This document shows positions 1 through 7,280 of a stretch of DNA of 7,398 nucleotides, one piece after another (the stretch's first letter is position 1; every line of letters begins with the position of its first letter). Source of the stretch: Burkholderiales bacterium (GTDB taxonomy: Bacteria; Pseudomonadota; Gammaproteobacteria; Burkholderiales; Burkholderiaceae_D); assembly GCA_005800405.1 (NCBI GenBank), contig SYFN01000193.1, positions 1-7,398 on the forward strand. The letters are read 5' to 3'. A program made the position numbers and the translations under genes. The notes beneath the pieces were generated by a model. It searched no databases. It saw only the letters and a program-made list of their open reading frames with translations, and had not been told where the DNA came from.

Positions 1-45
1 AGCACCGCAATCCAGCATCCCGAAAGCACCATCCAAAAATAAACA

Positions 46-942
46 ATGAACAGTCTCTATCAATCGACCATCACCTCACTACCGCTTCTGGGTCGCGGCA
101 AAGTCCGCGACAACTACGCTGTTGGTGATGACAAAATTCTGATTGTCACCTCCGATCGCTTGTCTGCATTCGATGTCGTGATGAACGAGCCGATTCTTGC
201 CAAAGGTCGGGTGCTCAATCAGATGTCGGACTTCTGGTTCGACAAGCTCGCGCATGTCGTACCTAATCATCTGACAGGGATTGCGCCAGAGTCTGTGGTG
301 TCTGCTGACGAGGCAGAGCAGGTGCGCGGCCGGTCCGTCGTGGCCAAGCGTCTGAAACCTATTCTGGTCGAGGCCGTGGTGCGCGGATATCTGATTGGCT
401 CGGGCTGGAAAGATTATCAGGCGACCGGCGACGTGTGCGGTATCCCATTGCCTGCCGGGCTGCAGATGGCAGCCAAACTTCCGGAGCCCCTGTTCACGCC
501 GGCGGCCAAGGCAGATATGGGTGAGCATGACGAAAACATCAGCTTTGACGAGATGGAAAAGCGCATCGGTCCCGTGCTGGCTGCACACATGCGCGAGATC
601 AGCATACAGCTGTACCAGATCGCTGCTGATTATGCAGCGACACGTGGCATCATTATTGCGGATACCAAATTCGAGTTTGGTCTGGACGAAAATGGCGTGC
701 TGCATCTGATGGATGAAGTGCTGACTGCAGACTCTTCACGTTTCTGGCCTGCAGATTCGTATGCGCCGGGAGGATCACCGCCTTCATTCGACAAGCAATT
801 CGTACGCGATTATCTCGAGACACTGAAAGACTGGAACAAGACCGCGCCTGCGCCAGCATTACCAGCTGATGTGATTGAAAAAACGGGTGCGAAATACCGT
901 GAGGCCTTGTATCGCCTCACCGGTCATCATCTGAAGGATTGA
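46..942 (+). CDS. purC: Phosphoribosylaminoimidazole-succinocarboxamide synthase (SAICAR synthetase)
   Basis: This cytosolic enzyme joins CAIR and L-aspartate using ATP to give SAICAR, a step of de novo IMP synthesis. The 298-residue product shows the N-terminal GKVRD nucleotide-binding motif (residues 18-22), the family signature around [13 protein letters not shown] (109-121), the second signature IADTKFEFG (204-212), and [12 protein letters not shown] (223-234). At about 300 residues it belongs to the longer form of the family, well above the roughly 237 residues of E. coli PurC. The ATG at 46 fits the normal N-terminus (a short lead before GKVRD), although no strong Shine-Dalgarno is visible in the 45 bases before it. 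It heads a run with purE and purK, 1 nt before purE. The promoter is probably outside the window. Identity is very secure. Confidence 0.97.
   Translation: MNSLYQSTITSLPLLGRGKVRDNYAVGDDKILIVTSDRLSAFDVVMNEPILAKGRVLNQMSDFWFDKLAHVVPNHLTGIAPESVVSADEAEQVRGRSVVAKRLKPILVEAVVRGYLIGSGWKDYQATGDVCGIPLPAGLQMAAKLPEPLFTPAAKADMGEHDENISFDEMEKRIGPVLAAHMREISIQLYQIAADYAATRGIIIADTKFEFGLDENGVLHLMDEVLTADSSRFWPADSYAPGGSPPSFDKQFVRDYLETLKDWNKTAPAPALPADVIEKTGAKYREALYRLTGHHLKD
934..938 (+). promoter_or_regulatory. Ribosome-binding site of purE
   Basis: AAGGA lies 5 nt before the purE ATG at 944 and inside the last codons of purC. It supports that start and suggests translational coupling of purC and purE. Confidence 0.6.
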
Positions 943-943
943 C

Positions 944-1441
944 ATGAGAACAGCAAACAAGCCGCTGGTGGGTGTGGTGATGGGTTCCTCATCCGACTGG
1001 GATGTGATGCAGCATGCCATCGCCATACTCAAGGAATTTGGTATCGAACATGAAGCGCAGGTATTGTCCGCGCACCGCATGCCAGATCAGATGTTCGACT
1101 ATGCAAAGGCGGCACGCGAGCGTGGTCTGCGTGCCATCATCGCCGGTGCCGGCGGGGCTGCACATCTGCCCGGCATGATTGCGTCGCAAACCATCGTGCC
1201 TGTGCTCGGTGTGCCGGTACCGTCCAAATATCTGCGCGGCGAAGATTCATTGCTGTCCATTGTGCAGATGCCCAAAGGCATACCGGTGGCGACTTTCGCG
1301 ATTGGCGAAGCGGGTGCGGCGAATGCAGCGCTGGCAGTGGTCGCGATGCTGTCAGCCGATGATGCCTCGCTCGCCGAAAAACTGCTGCATTTCCGAGCAC
1401 AGCAAACCAAGGCCGCCATGGCCATGAAACTGCCTGAATGA
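944..1441 (+). CDS. purE: N5-carboxyaminoimidazole ribonucleotide mutase
   Basis: Class I PurE moves the carboxyl group of N5-CAIR to C4, giving CAIR, the substrate of PurC. The 165-residue length is normal for the bacterial mutase. Visible motifs are MGSSSDW (residues 13-19, phosphate and substrate loop), SAHR (42-45, containing the catalytic His), [12 protein letters not shown] (67-78), QMPKG (108-112) and the [10 protein letters not shown] helix (121-130). The SAHR motif and the presence of a separate purK beside it mark it as the N5-CAIR mutase type rather than the AIR carboxylase (class II) type. The start lies 1 nt after the purC stop and has an AAGGA site. Its stop overlaps the purK start in an ATGA. 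No oddities were seen. Confidence 0.97.
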   Translation: MRTANKPLVGVVMGSSSDWDVMQHAIAILKEFGIEHEAQVLSAHRMPDQMFDYAKAARERGLRAIIAGAGGAAHLPGMIASQTIVPVLGVPVPSKYLRGEDSLLSIVQMPKGIPVATFAIGEAGAANAALAVVAMLSADDASLAEKLLHFRAQQTKAAMAMKLPE

Positions 1442-2640
1442 ACAAAGTTACTCTGTCTGCGGCCGCCTTCAAACCGCACGCCTCACCCGCGACCTGGCTG
1501 GGTGTGATGGGTGGTGGCCAGCTTGGACGCATGTTTGCGCATGCAGCACAGGCGATGGGCTATAAAGTCGCTGTGCTTGAGCCTTCGAGCGACTGCCCTG
1601 CCGGTCATGCCGCTGACCATTTGCTGTGCGCCAGCTACACCGATCCTGCGGCACTCGTCGATTTGGGCGAGCAGTGTGTGGCTGTAACGACAGAATTTGA
1701 AAACGTACCTGCGCAAAGTCTTGCCACACTGGCGGGACATAGCTTTGTCGCACCGAGTGCGGATTGTGTATCGGTTGCCCAGGACCGACTGATTGAGAAA
1801 AAATTCTTTACTGACTGCGCACAAAAGTCAGGTGTGATGCCGGCACCGCATCACGCGATTACCTGTGTGGCCGATATCGATAGCATTGATGAATCATTCT
1901 TCCCCGGCATACTGAAAACAGCGCGTCTGGGTTATGACGGCAAGGGACAAGTCAGAGTTACGTCACGCATCGAGGCAAAAGCGGCGTTCGATAACCTGCA
2001 GGGTGTGGGCTGCGTGCTGGAAAAAATGCTGCCACTCGCGTATGAAATCTCAGTACTTGCCGCTCGCGGTGCTGATGGTGATGCGGTGGTGTACCCGATT
2101 GCAGAAAACGTGCACCGCGATGGCATCTTGTTTACCACGACGGTGCCCGGCCCGAATGTGACGGCCGATTGCGCTGCACGCGCGCAGGCAGCGACACTGG
2201 AAATCATCGGACGGTTGAATTATGTGGGTGTACTCTGTATCGAGTTTTTTGTGTTGGAGGATGGCACGCTGGTCGTGAATGAAATGGCACCTCGGCCCCA
2301 TAACAGTGGTCATTACACCATCGATGCCTGCATCACCAGTCAGTTTGCGCAGCAGGTGCGCGCCATGGCGCGACTACCCTTGGGTGATCCGCGTCAGCAC
2401 TCACCTGTAGTCATGCTCAATATCCTCGGTGATCTGTGGTTTGCCCATGGCAGTCGCACGGCAGTCGAATCTGCATGGAATCAGCTGCTGGCCCTGCCCG
2501 GTGCTAACTTACACTTGTATGGCAAGGATGATCCACGGCCCGGACGCAAGATGGGTCATGTGAGTTTTGTTGCGCCTACACTTGCGCAGGCGCAAGCGAG
2601 TTTGCAAGCGGCCTGCAAGCTGCTTGGTCTGCCGATCTGA
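1438..2640 (+). CDS. purK: N5-carboxyaminoimidazole ribonucleotide synthase
   Basis: An ATP-grasp enzyme that carboxylates AIR with bicarbonate and ATP to N5-CAIR, which it passes to PurE. The 400-residue protein has the N-terminal Rossmann-like GGGQLGRM motif (residues 25-32), EFENVP (86-91), the ATP-grasp core [12 protein letters not shown] (160-171), the metal and substrate motif [14 protein letters not shown] (281-294), and the C-terminal GRKMGH (369-374). About 18 residues precede the first beta strand, a slightly long but plausible lead. The ATG forms an ATGA overlap with the purE stop, so translation is probably coupled. PurC, PurE and PurK together cover three adjacent pathway steps. 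Confidence 0.97.
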   Translation: MNKVTLSAAAFKPHASPATWLGVMGGGQLGRMFAHAAQAMGYKVAVLEPSSDCPAGHAADHLLCASYTDPAALVDLGEQCVAVTTEFENVPAQSLATLAGHSFVAPSADCVSVAQDRLIEKKFFTDCAQKSGVMPAPHHAITCVADIDSIDESFFPGILKTARLGYDGKGQVRVTSRIEAKAAFDNLQGVGCVLEKMLPLAYEISVLAARGADGDAVVYPIAENVHRDGILFTTTVPGPNVTADCAARAQAATLEIIGRLNYVGVLCIEFFVLEDGTLVVNEMAPRPHNSGHYTIDACITSQFAQQVRAMARLPLGDPRQHSPVVMLNILGDLWFAHGSRTAVESAWNQLLALPGANLHLYGKDDPRPGRKMGHVSFVAPTLAQAQASLQAACKLLGLPI

Positions 2641-2650
2641 TTCATCCTCC

Positions 2651-3691
2651 ATGAATCCTGGCCTGTATCCTAATTCCGAACGCATACTTGCGGCCGCAGC
2701 GTTGCTTGAAGAGGGCAGGCTCGTCGCATTTCCCACTGAGACCGTATATGGACTCGGCGCTGATGCAGAGAATCCTGATGCAGTGCGCGCGATTTTTGCG
2801 GCGAAAGGTCGGCCAGCCAATCATCCGCTGATTGTGCATGTCGCTCGCAACGCTGACCTTCAACACTGGGCACGCGAAATACCCACGCAAGCCCAGCAAC
2901 TGATCGATGCTTTCTGGCCCGGGCCACTGACACTGATTTTCTCGCGCGCTTCTCATGTACCGGCGGTGGTGGCGGGCGGTCAGAATTCGGTAGGCTTGCG
3001 TTGCCCATCACATCCGGTCGCGCAAGCACTGCTCGCTGCTTTCAAACACGGGCACGGTGGTATCGCAGGCCCCTCAGCCAATCGTTTTGGTCATGTGAGT
3101 CCGACCACTGCGCAGCATGTGATCGATGAATTTGGCATGCCGGGTGTGAACAGTGAAAGTCCACTGGCTTGTGTAATTGATGGCGGGCAGAGCGAGGTCG
3201 GTATTGAGTCCACGATCATTGATCTCTCTCGCTTGAGCACTCACGGCACAGTCCTGCTGCGACCCGGCCGCATCAGTCCCGTGCAGATCGCCGAGGTACT
3301 GGGTGATATGCCTGCAACGCCGGATCGCGCGGCGCCCCGTGTATCAGGCAGTCTGGATGCGCACTATACGCCAGACACACCCGTAGCACTAGTCACCACG
3401 GAGCAGCTCCCTGCGTTGATGCAACGTCTGTCCGTGCATGGACGGCGGTGTGCGCTCATGTACTACACGCAGGGCGCAATGAATTCAGAAGCTGCAGTAC
3501 GTCTGCTGCTGAGCGCTGATCCTCAAGCGTATGCACATGCACTGTATGCCACGCTGCGCATGTTGGATATGAAGGCTTGCGAACTTATTTTGGTCGAGCA
3601 GCCGCCGCAAGATGAAGGCTGGCAGGGCGTCAATGATCGTTTGCGGCGTGCGGCGTTTGATTCGGCGGGGGTTCTGGAGCGGCTGCTCTAG
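2651..3691 (+). CDS. L-threonylcarbamoyladenylate synthase, Sua5-type (two-domain)
   Basis: This enzyme makes threonylcarbamoyl-AMP from threonine, bicarbonate and ATP, the first step of t6A37 modification of ANN-decoding tRNAs. TsaB, TsaD and TsaE act afterwards and are not in the window. The YrdC domain covers about residues 10-205: FPTETVYGLGADA (27-39), KGRPANHPL (52-60), RCPSHP (117-122), AGPSAN (139-144) and SPTTAQHV (150-157). The linker VSGSLDAHYTPDTP (231-244) leads into a C-terminal Sua5 domain (about 245-346). Total length is 346 residues, so it is Sua5-like rather than single-domain TsaC/YrdC. I chose the ATG at 2651, 10 nt after the purK stop. The frame is open further upstream, but that stretch overlaps purK and its translation is basic, unlike the family. 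No strong Shine-Dalgarno is visible, so coupling to purK is likely. Confidence 0.93.
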   Translation: MNPGLYPNSERILAAAALLEEGRLVAFPTETVYGLGADAENPDAVRAIFAAKGRPANHPLIVHVARNADLQHWAREIPTQAQQLIDAFWPGPLTLIFSRASHVPAVVAGGQNSVGLRCPSHPVAQALLAAFKHGHGGIAGPSANRFGHVSPTTAQHVIDEFGMPGVNSESPLACVIDGGQSEVGIESTIIDLSRLSTHGTVLLRPGRISPVQIAEVLGDMPATPDRAAPRVSGSLDAHYTPDTPVALVTTEQLPALMQRLSVHGRRCALMYYTQGAMNSEAAVRLLLSADPQAYAHALYATLRMLDMKACELILVEQPPQDEGWQGVNDRLRRAAFDSAGVLERLL

Positions 3692-3905
3692 GCAGTTTCA
3701 TGTCCAATATTTCAAACCCAGCGCAGACACAATTAAAGACACGGGATTTTTCCTTGCAAGTCAGTGTCGTTCCGCAGGTCTGCAGTAGGCTGCATGCATT
3801 CCTCGCGATACCTTTCGACAGTATCCCATGGTTTCGTATTTTCGAAGGGTGTCGGAGCAATGGAGTCACGCGACGCGCAGGCTTATTTTTCCAAGTGCGT
3901 AGTTT

Positions 3906-4439
3906 TCATCTTTCATCGATCTCGGCAACTCGCGAAAACCGGCTGCCATGAAACACCAGACTAGGCTTGCTTTCATAAGCACAGCGCTCGACTTCACCCA
4001 CCAAAATAAAATGATCCCCTTCAGCATGTCGGCTGCGGTTGTGACATTCGAACCAAGCAGCGACACCATGCAGCACCGGCAGGCCAGTCGATGACAAGTC
4101 GAAGCCTACGCCCTCAAAACGATCTTCGACCCTGCTGGCAAAACGTTCAGCCAGATGCGCCTGGTCGCTGGCCAGGACGTTAATTACATAATGTGAATTA
4201 GCCTGAAATAGCAGCACACCGCGCGACTGTGCCGACAAACTCCACAGTACCAGCGGCGGGTTCAGCGATACCGAATTGAAGGAGCTCGCAGTCATGCCGA
4301 AGAAACCACCATGCTCATCACGCGTGGTGATCACTGTCACGCCAGTCGCAAATTGCGATAGTGCAATGCGGAAATGACGTTCATCGAATTCGGGCAGGGA
4401 TGCAGTGGTGGCTTGGGTCGCCATGGCAGGTTGGTTCAT
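3906..4439 (-). CDS. Flavin reductase-like domain protein (FMN-binding, HpaC/DIM6-NTAB type)
   Basis: A 177-residue single-domain protein of the flavin reductase family, whose members reduce FMN or FAD with NAD(P)H, often to supply a partner monooxygenase. Family landmarks are FATGVTVITT (residues 30-39), GMTASSFNSVSLNPPLVLWS (48-67), FxxNxxYxINVLA (78-90), GDHFILVGEV (141-150) and LVFHGSRF (161-168). The His in the GDHxIxxG motif is conserved in this family. No oxygenase gene is adjacent, so the electron acceptor is unknown. The ATG at 4439 is the first in frame. A second Met, five residues later, is possible, and neither has a clear Shine-Dalgarno. The gene converges with the Sua5 gene across a 214-nt gap and diverges from the ANL-like gene. 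Family assignment is firm; the specific role is not. Confidence 0.88.
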   Translation of the reverse strand: MNQPAMATQATTASLPEFDERHFRIALSQFATGVTVITTRDEHGGFFGMTASSFNSVSLNPPLVLWSLSAQSRGVLLFQANSHYVINVLASDQAHLAERFASRVEDRFEGVGFDLSSTGLPVLHGVAAWFECHNRSRHAEGDHFILVGEVERCAYESKPSLVFHGSRFSRVAEIDER

Positions 4440-4465
4440 GAGATCAAGTTGGATAGCGATAGCGG

Positions 4466-4471
4466 ATTATG
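4466..4471 (-). promoter_or_regulatory. Possible -10 element for the flavin reductase gene
   Basis: Read on the - strand this is CATAAT, 27 nt upstream of the flavin reductase ATG. No good -35 box is visible 16-18 nt further upstream. That position is instead occupied by one arm of the dyad at 4482-4497, so the promoter may need, or be blocked by, a bound protein. This is inference only. Confidence 0.3.
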
Positions 4472-4481
4472 CCTAAAAAGT

Positions 4482-4497
4482 GGAAAACGAGTTTTCC
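4482..4497. promoter_or_regulatory. Perfect inverted repeat in divergent promoter region (candidate operator)
   Basis: The arms GGAAAAC and GTTTTCC are perfect reverse complements separated by only 2 nt (GA). A 2-nt loop is too tight for a good RNA hairpin, so a binding site for a dimeric regulator is more natural. It sits between the possible -10 of the flavin reductase gene and the possible -10 of the ANL-like gene. No regulator gene is next to it. Confidence 0.4.
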
Positions 4498-4523
4498 GTG
4501 GAGAAAATATCCCGATTTTTACT

Positions 4524-4529
4524 TACAAT
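4524..4529 (+). promoter_or_regulatory. Possible -10 element for the ANL-like gene and msrA
   Basis: TACAAT matches the sigma-70 -10 consensus at five of six bases. The -35 position (about 4501-4506) is poor. The dyad centre lies roughly 46 nt before the expected transcription start, a common place for an activator. If this promoter is real, translation must begin downstream, at the ATG at 4558. Confidence 0.3.
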
Positions 4530-5190
4530 GCAGCCTCTAGCTGACAATTTCATCCACATGCTCGTTTTACTCCAGCATCAGGCACAGGCGCACTCCGATG
4601 CAGTAGCCTACGTCTTGCCCGATCGCGTCATCACCTACCGCCGGTTCTGGTCTCGCATTGAGCGCGCCTGCGCCCGGCTGCAGGGTGAATGGGATGTACA
4701 GCGCGGTGATGTCGTGACCTATGTCGGGCGTGGGCATCCGGATGCGCTGATACTGTATTTCGCGCTCCTGCGTCTGGGTGCTTCGCTATTGCCTCTCGAG
4801 GCGCTTGCGCCAGAACTCGTCCGAGTCGCACTGACCAGCCAGCCGGTTTCGCTGGTTCTCCATGATGATGGTCTCTCGTTCGACACGGTGAAATCCCGCC
4901 CATTGCAGCTGTTACTGGAGGACTGGTGTCACTATGAGCCGCGCTGTGTGGATGAAGTTTCAGGCAGCGCGCTGTTGCTGCTGAAATCCGAGCGGAGTGA
5001 GTTACAGTCACTGACGATAGATCATTTGCTGAGCGCCATGGCACCCCAAGCCCGATCCCTGTGCGTAGGCGAGCAGATCTTTTCGCTGAACACATTGACG
5101 AACGTTATTTTTCCCGCGTTGCATGCGGCGAGGGAACTGATATTTGCTGCGACTGATACCGCCGGTGAGCACCGTCTTACCGGCTCATGA
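4528..5190 (+). CDS. Truncated, degenerate adenylate-forming (ANL) enzyme-like protein
   Basis: The product resembles only the N-terminal part of acyl-CoA synthetases and NRPS adenylation domains. Residue numbers here count from the possible GTG at 4480. Recognisable parts are AVAYVLPDRVITYRRF (41-56, like the usual LTYxEL entry motif), a VQRGDVVTYVGRG strand (73-85), and LRLGASLLPLEA (97-108, like LKAGAxYVPLD). Where the ATP-binding TSGTTGxPKG loop should be, residues 164-184 read ALLLLKSERSELQSLTIDHLL: the flanking strand and helix persist but the Gly/Thr/Lys loop is gone. The protein then ends at about 236 residues, without the central acyl-binding or C-terminal domains. Adenylation activity is therefore unlikely. 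The frame is uninterrupted and leads into msrA 13 nt later, so it looks maintained. Starts at GTG 4480, ATG 4528 and ATG 4558 are all possible and none has a good Shine-Dalgarno. I disfavour 4480 because it would translate the dyad. Confidence 0.65.
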   Translation: MQPLADNFIHMLVLLQHQAQAHSDAVAYVLPDRVITYRRFWSRIERACARLQGEWDVQRGDVVTYVGRGHPDALILYFALLRLGASLLPLEALAPELVRVALTSQPVSLVLHDDGLSFDTVKSRPLQLLLEDWCHYEPRCVDEVSGSALLLLKSERSELQSLTIDHLLSAMAPQARSLCVGEQIFSLNTLTNVIFPALHAARELIFAATDTAGEHRLTGS

Positions 5191-5192
5191 AC

Positions 5193-5197
5193 AGGAG
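5193..5197 (+). promoter_or_regulatory. Ribosome-binding site of msrA
   Basis: AGGAG lies 6 nt before the ATG at 5204. It decides the msrA start against the longer in-frame reading, which would overlap the upstream gene. Confidence 0.8.
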
Positions 5198-5203
5198 AAC
5201 CAT

Positions 5204-5737
5204 ATGACAACGGCGATGGCAACTTTGGGCGGTGGCTGCTTCTGGTGTACGGAAGCCGTGTACCAGCAACTCATTGGTGTAGAGCGGGTAGAGTCAGGTT
5301 ACAGTGGCGGCCGCATTCCCAATCCGACTTATGAACAAATCTGCGAAGGCAATACCGGCCATGCAGAAGTCATACGCATACACTTTGACAGCGCTGTGGT
5401 CGGCTACCGCGACATCCTCGAGATTTTTTTCACTATCCATGATCCGACCACGCTCAATAGTCAGGGCAATGATGTAGGTACGCAGTATCGTTCCGTGATT
5501 TACACGCATTCAGCAGAGCAGATGGCAATGGCCAGAGAAGTTATCGCTGCAATGGCACAGGTATGGGATGCGCCAATCGTCACCGAATTACAGGAGGCGC
5601 CTGTTTTCTACCCCGCTGAGGAATATCATCAAAATTATTTTTTTAACCACCCTGTGCAATCCTATTGTACATTTGTGGTGGCGCCAAAGGTCACGAAATT
5701 CAGGCAAGTGTTTGCGTCTCGTGCCAGAAAAGGCTGA
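5204..5737 (+). CDS. msrA: Peptide-methionine (S)-S-oxide reductase
   Basis: Reduces the S-epimer of methionine sulfoxide, free or in proteins, back to methionine, repairing oxidative damage in the cytosol with thioredoxin as the usual reductant. The 177-residue protein opens with GCFWCTE (residues 11-17); Cys12 is the catalytic cysteine and Glu17 is part of the active site. Further family motifs are VESGYSGG (29-36), GNTGHAEVI (49-57), the FFTIHDPTTLNSQGNDVGTQYRS stretch (75-97), YPAEEYHQNYF (136-146) and YCTFVVAPKVTKF (154-166). Possible resolving cysteines are Cys15 and Cys155; the E. coli-type C-terminal CGYCGLGG tail is absent. The start is set by the AGGAG site. It follows the ANL-like gene by 13 nt and is probably co-transcribed. 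Its stop is 1 nt from the apparent ancestral end of the convergent cfa-like gene. Confidence 0.96.
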   Translation: MTTAMATLGGGCFWCTEAVYQQLIGVERVESGYSGGRIPNPTYEQICEGNTGHAEVIRIHFDSAVVGYRDILEIFFTIHDPTTLNSQGNDVGTQYRSVIYTHSAEQMAMAREVIAAMAQVWDAPIVTELQEAPVFYPAEEYHQNYFFNHPVQSYCTFVVAPKVTKFRQVFASRARKG

Positions 5738-5738
5738 A

Positions 5739-5813
5739 TCAGGCAGACGGATACATGTAGCGCCTTGACCATTCGAGTCCGCTGGCGTCGCGCCCCGATC
5801 GGCTACACACCAC
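5739..5813 (-). other. Untranslated former C-terminal tail of the cfa-like gene
   Basis: Continuing the cfa-like frame past the TAG at 5814-5816 gives 24 more codons, beginning VVCSRSG and ending WSRRYMYPSA, then TGA at 5739-5741. As I recall it, E. coli Cfa ends in LWQVVFSRG plus a short tail, which aligns with LY-[TAG]-VVCSRSG here. The stretch therefore looks like the genuine tail cut off by a CAG-to-TAG change, with the family's conserved Gln at the amber position. An intact product would be 403 residues. The alternatives are a sequencing error or amber suppression. Confidence 0.65.
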
Positions 5814-6950
5814 CTAATACAAGCTGATCCAGTCATGCTGGAACGCATGCGAACAACCTGCCAGATAAACGCGCCAGATGCGATAGCGTCGCTTATCGAC
5901 AAGCGAATGTATGCGATCAGCATTACGCTCGAAATTCTCTGCCCACAAACTGCAGGTGCGCGCGTAGTGACGGCGCAGATTTTCGACATCCAGCGTTTCC
6001 AGTCCGCCTTCCTGCATGGCCTTAAGCACCGTGCCGATATGCGGTAACTCTCCTTGGGGAAATACGTAATTATTGATGAAATCGCCCGCACCATAGCGAG
6101 CATGGCCCTCCAGGACATCCGTCGTGGTAATACCGTGATTCATCACCAGACCGTTCCCATCCAGCAGTTTGCGAATAGTGGAGAAATAGAGTGACAGATT
6201 TTTCAAACCCCCATGCTCGAACATGCCTACACTGGTAATCCGGTCGTACCGTCCGCTGACATCACGATAATCTTCCAGTCTTATGTTGATCTTGTCCGAC
6301 AATCCTGCTGCACGAACACGCTCGGTTGCCAGCGCATACTGATTTTTGGAGAGTGTGATGCCGGTACATTGCGCGCTAAATTTTTTTGCCGCACGTATCA
6401 CCAGCGAGCCCCAACCGCAGCCAATATCCAATAGCCTGTCCCCAGAACGTACGCGAATTTTGGTCAGTATATAGTCGATTTTTTTCAGCTGTGCTGCCGC
6501 CAGATCTTGATCATCGGTGTCGAAATAAGCGCATGAGTACACCATTCCGGGATCCAGAAAGGCAGCGTAGAACGCATTCGAAACGTCATAGTGGTAGGCG
6601 ATTGCTGCCGCATCCTCATGCCGCGTGTGGGACAGCGGCCTCAGCCATCGGTTTGTCGAATTCGGCTTTGCATGAAAGGCTCGATGCGCGAGCGTATTGG
6701 CGACATCAATGATTGCTCTCAGATGACCTTCGACCTCCAGCTTGCCTCCCACATAGGCACGCCCGAGGTTGGCTAGCGAGGGATTGAGCAGATAGGCAAG
6801 CGCCGATGGGCGCAGCACACGGATGGTGACCTCCGGCGTCCGTGTCGACAAATCAAAATTTCGACTATTCCATGATTGCATACGCAAAGGCAGCCCAGAT
6901 TGGCTGCGCATGCGACTGATCCACGACGCGAGTCTTTTTTCCCAGAACAT
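5814..6950 (-). CDS. cfa: Cyclopropane-fatty-acyl-phospholipid synthase, C-terminally shortened by an amber codon
   Basis: Transfers a methylene group from S-adenosylmethionine to cis double bonds of membrane phospholipid acyl chains, usually on entry to stationary phase or under acid stress. The 378-residue protein has an N-terminal lipid-binding region (about 1-110), AYHYDVSNAFYAAFL (118-132), YSCAYF (138-143), the SAM-binding LDIGCGWGS (174-182), GITLSKNQ (197-204), SVGMFEHGG (240-248), NHGI (271-274) and FINNYVFPQGELP (291-303). The residues matching the E. coli active site appear present: Cys140, Glu245, His272 and Tyr329. The frame stops at TAG right after WISLY, where the family continues with QVV, so the last 25 or so residues are missing. 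The ATG at 6950 follows a G-rich tract; the frame is open back to a TTG at 7013, but that leader (Gly/Pro/Lys-rich) does not look like this family. Fatty-acid-modifying identity is firm; whether the shortened form is active is unknown. Confidence 0.88.
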   Translation of the reverse strand: MFWEKRLASWISRMRSQSGLPLRMQSWNSRNFDLSTRTPEVTIRVLRPSALAYLLNPSLANLGRAYVGGKLEVEGHLRAIIDVANTLAHRAFHAKPNSTNRWLRPLSHTRHEDAAAIAYHYDVSNAFYAAFLDPGMVYSCAYFDTDDQDLAAAQLKKIDYILTKIRVRSGDRLLDIGCGWGSLVIRAAKKFSAQCTGITLSKNQYALATERVRAAGLSDKINIRLEDYRDVSGRYDRITSVGMFEHGGLKNLSLYFSTIRKLLDGNGLVMNHGITTTDVLEGHARYGAGDFINNYVFPQGELPHIGTVLKAMQEGGLETLDVENLRRHYARTCSLWAENFERNADRIHSLVDKRRYRIWRVYLAGCSHAFQHDWISLY

Positions 6951-7263
6951 CACCCCCCCGACTAAGAGACATGATGGTTTGCCCCCGCCAGCCTTGGGTT
7001 GATGCCGGTCCAAGTAGTCAAGACTTTTCCTTCTGTCGGGGATGATCCTGAGCGCAGAGGCTCCAACAAAAACCTGCCAGCGTCGTCATACGCCTTGCAC
7101 AGCGCGCACTGGTTTTTAAGCGATCACCATTACGCGAGCATGCAGCATAAAATCCCCGCTGCACCCTTGACGTACATCTGTATTGGCTGTGGCGCCGCAC
7201 CTAGTCAAAGGACTTTGGTGTGGACGAATATGCTTGAGACGAAGATGATCTGCGTTTTAAAAC
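6951..7263. other. Stretch without a recognisable gene between cfa and the IS element
   Basis: I see no convincing gene here on either strand. The short open frames lack ribosome-binding sites and their translations resemble no family I recognise. Next to the cfa start is a run of seven C on the + strand (6953-6959; G on the coding strand). On the - strand, the cfa frame stays open back to a TGA at about 7086-7088 but contains no ATG. The cfa promoter should lie here, yet no paired -10 and -35 boxes stand out. The outer part may include the IS left end or sequence left by the insertion. Confidence 0.5.
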
Positions 7264-7280
7264 TGATCCGGATTGAGTGA

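Noticed and set aside
1137..1532. Long - strand open frames across purE and purK
   Set aside because: They are antisense to strongly supported genes and arise from codon bias; no family match.
2567..2650. 28-residue upstream extension of the Sua5 protein
   Set aside because: It lies inside purK in another frame and gives a basic, non-conserved leader; the ATG at 2651 fits the family N-terminus.
3781..3794. TGCAG-TAGG-CTGCA hairpin in the gap after the Sua5 gene
   Set aside because: Arms of only 5 bp and no following T-run, so it is not a credible terminator.
3700..3951. Small + strand open frame after the Sua5 gene (83 codons), with a second overlapping frame from 3764
   Set aside because: No ribosome-binding site, no recognisable family, unusual composition, and it runs antisense into the well-supported flavin reductase gene.
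5144..5203. 20-residue upstream extension of MsrA
   Set aside because: It overlaps the preceding gene, and the AGGAG site points to the ATG at 5204.
6951..7013. TTG-initiated 21-residue extension of the cfa product
   Set aside because: A weak start codon and a Gly/Pro/Lys-rich leader unlike the family. The MFWEK start at 6950 fits CFA synthases better, though the extension is not fully excluded.
7018..7200. 60-codon - strand open frame upstream of cfa, considered as an upstream operon gene or decayed transposase
   Set aside because: The Arg/Ser/Cys-rich translation has no domain pattern and the start has no ribosome-binding site.
6999..7280. 93-codon + strand open frame before the IS
   Set aside because: It overlaps the leader of the cfa gene, has no good ribosome-binding site and its translation resembles no family I know.
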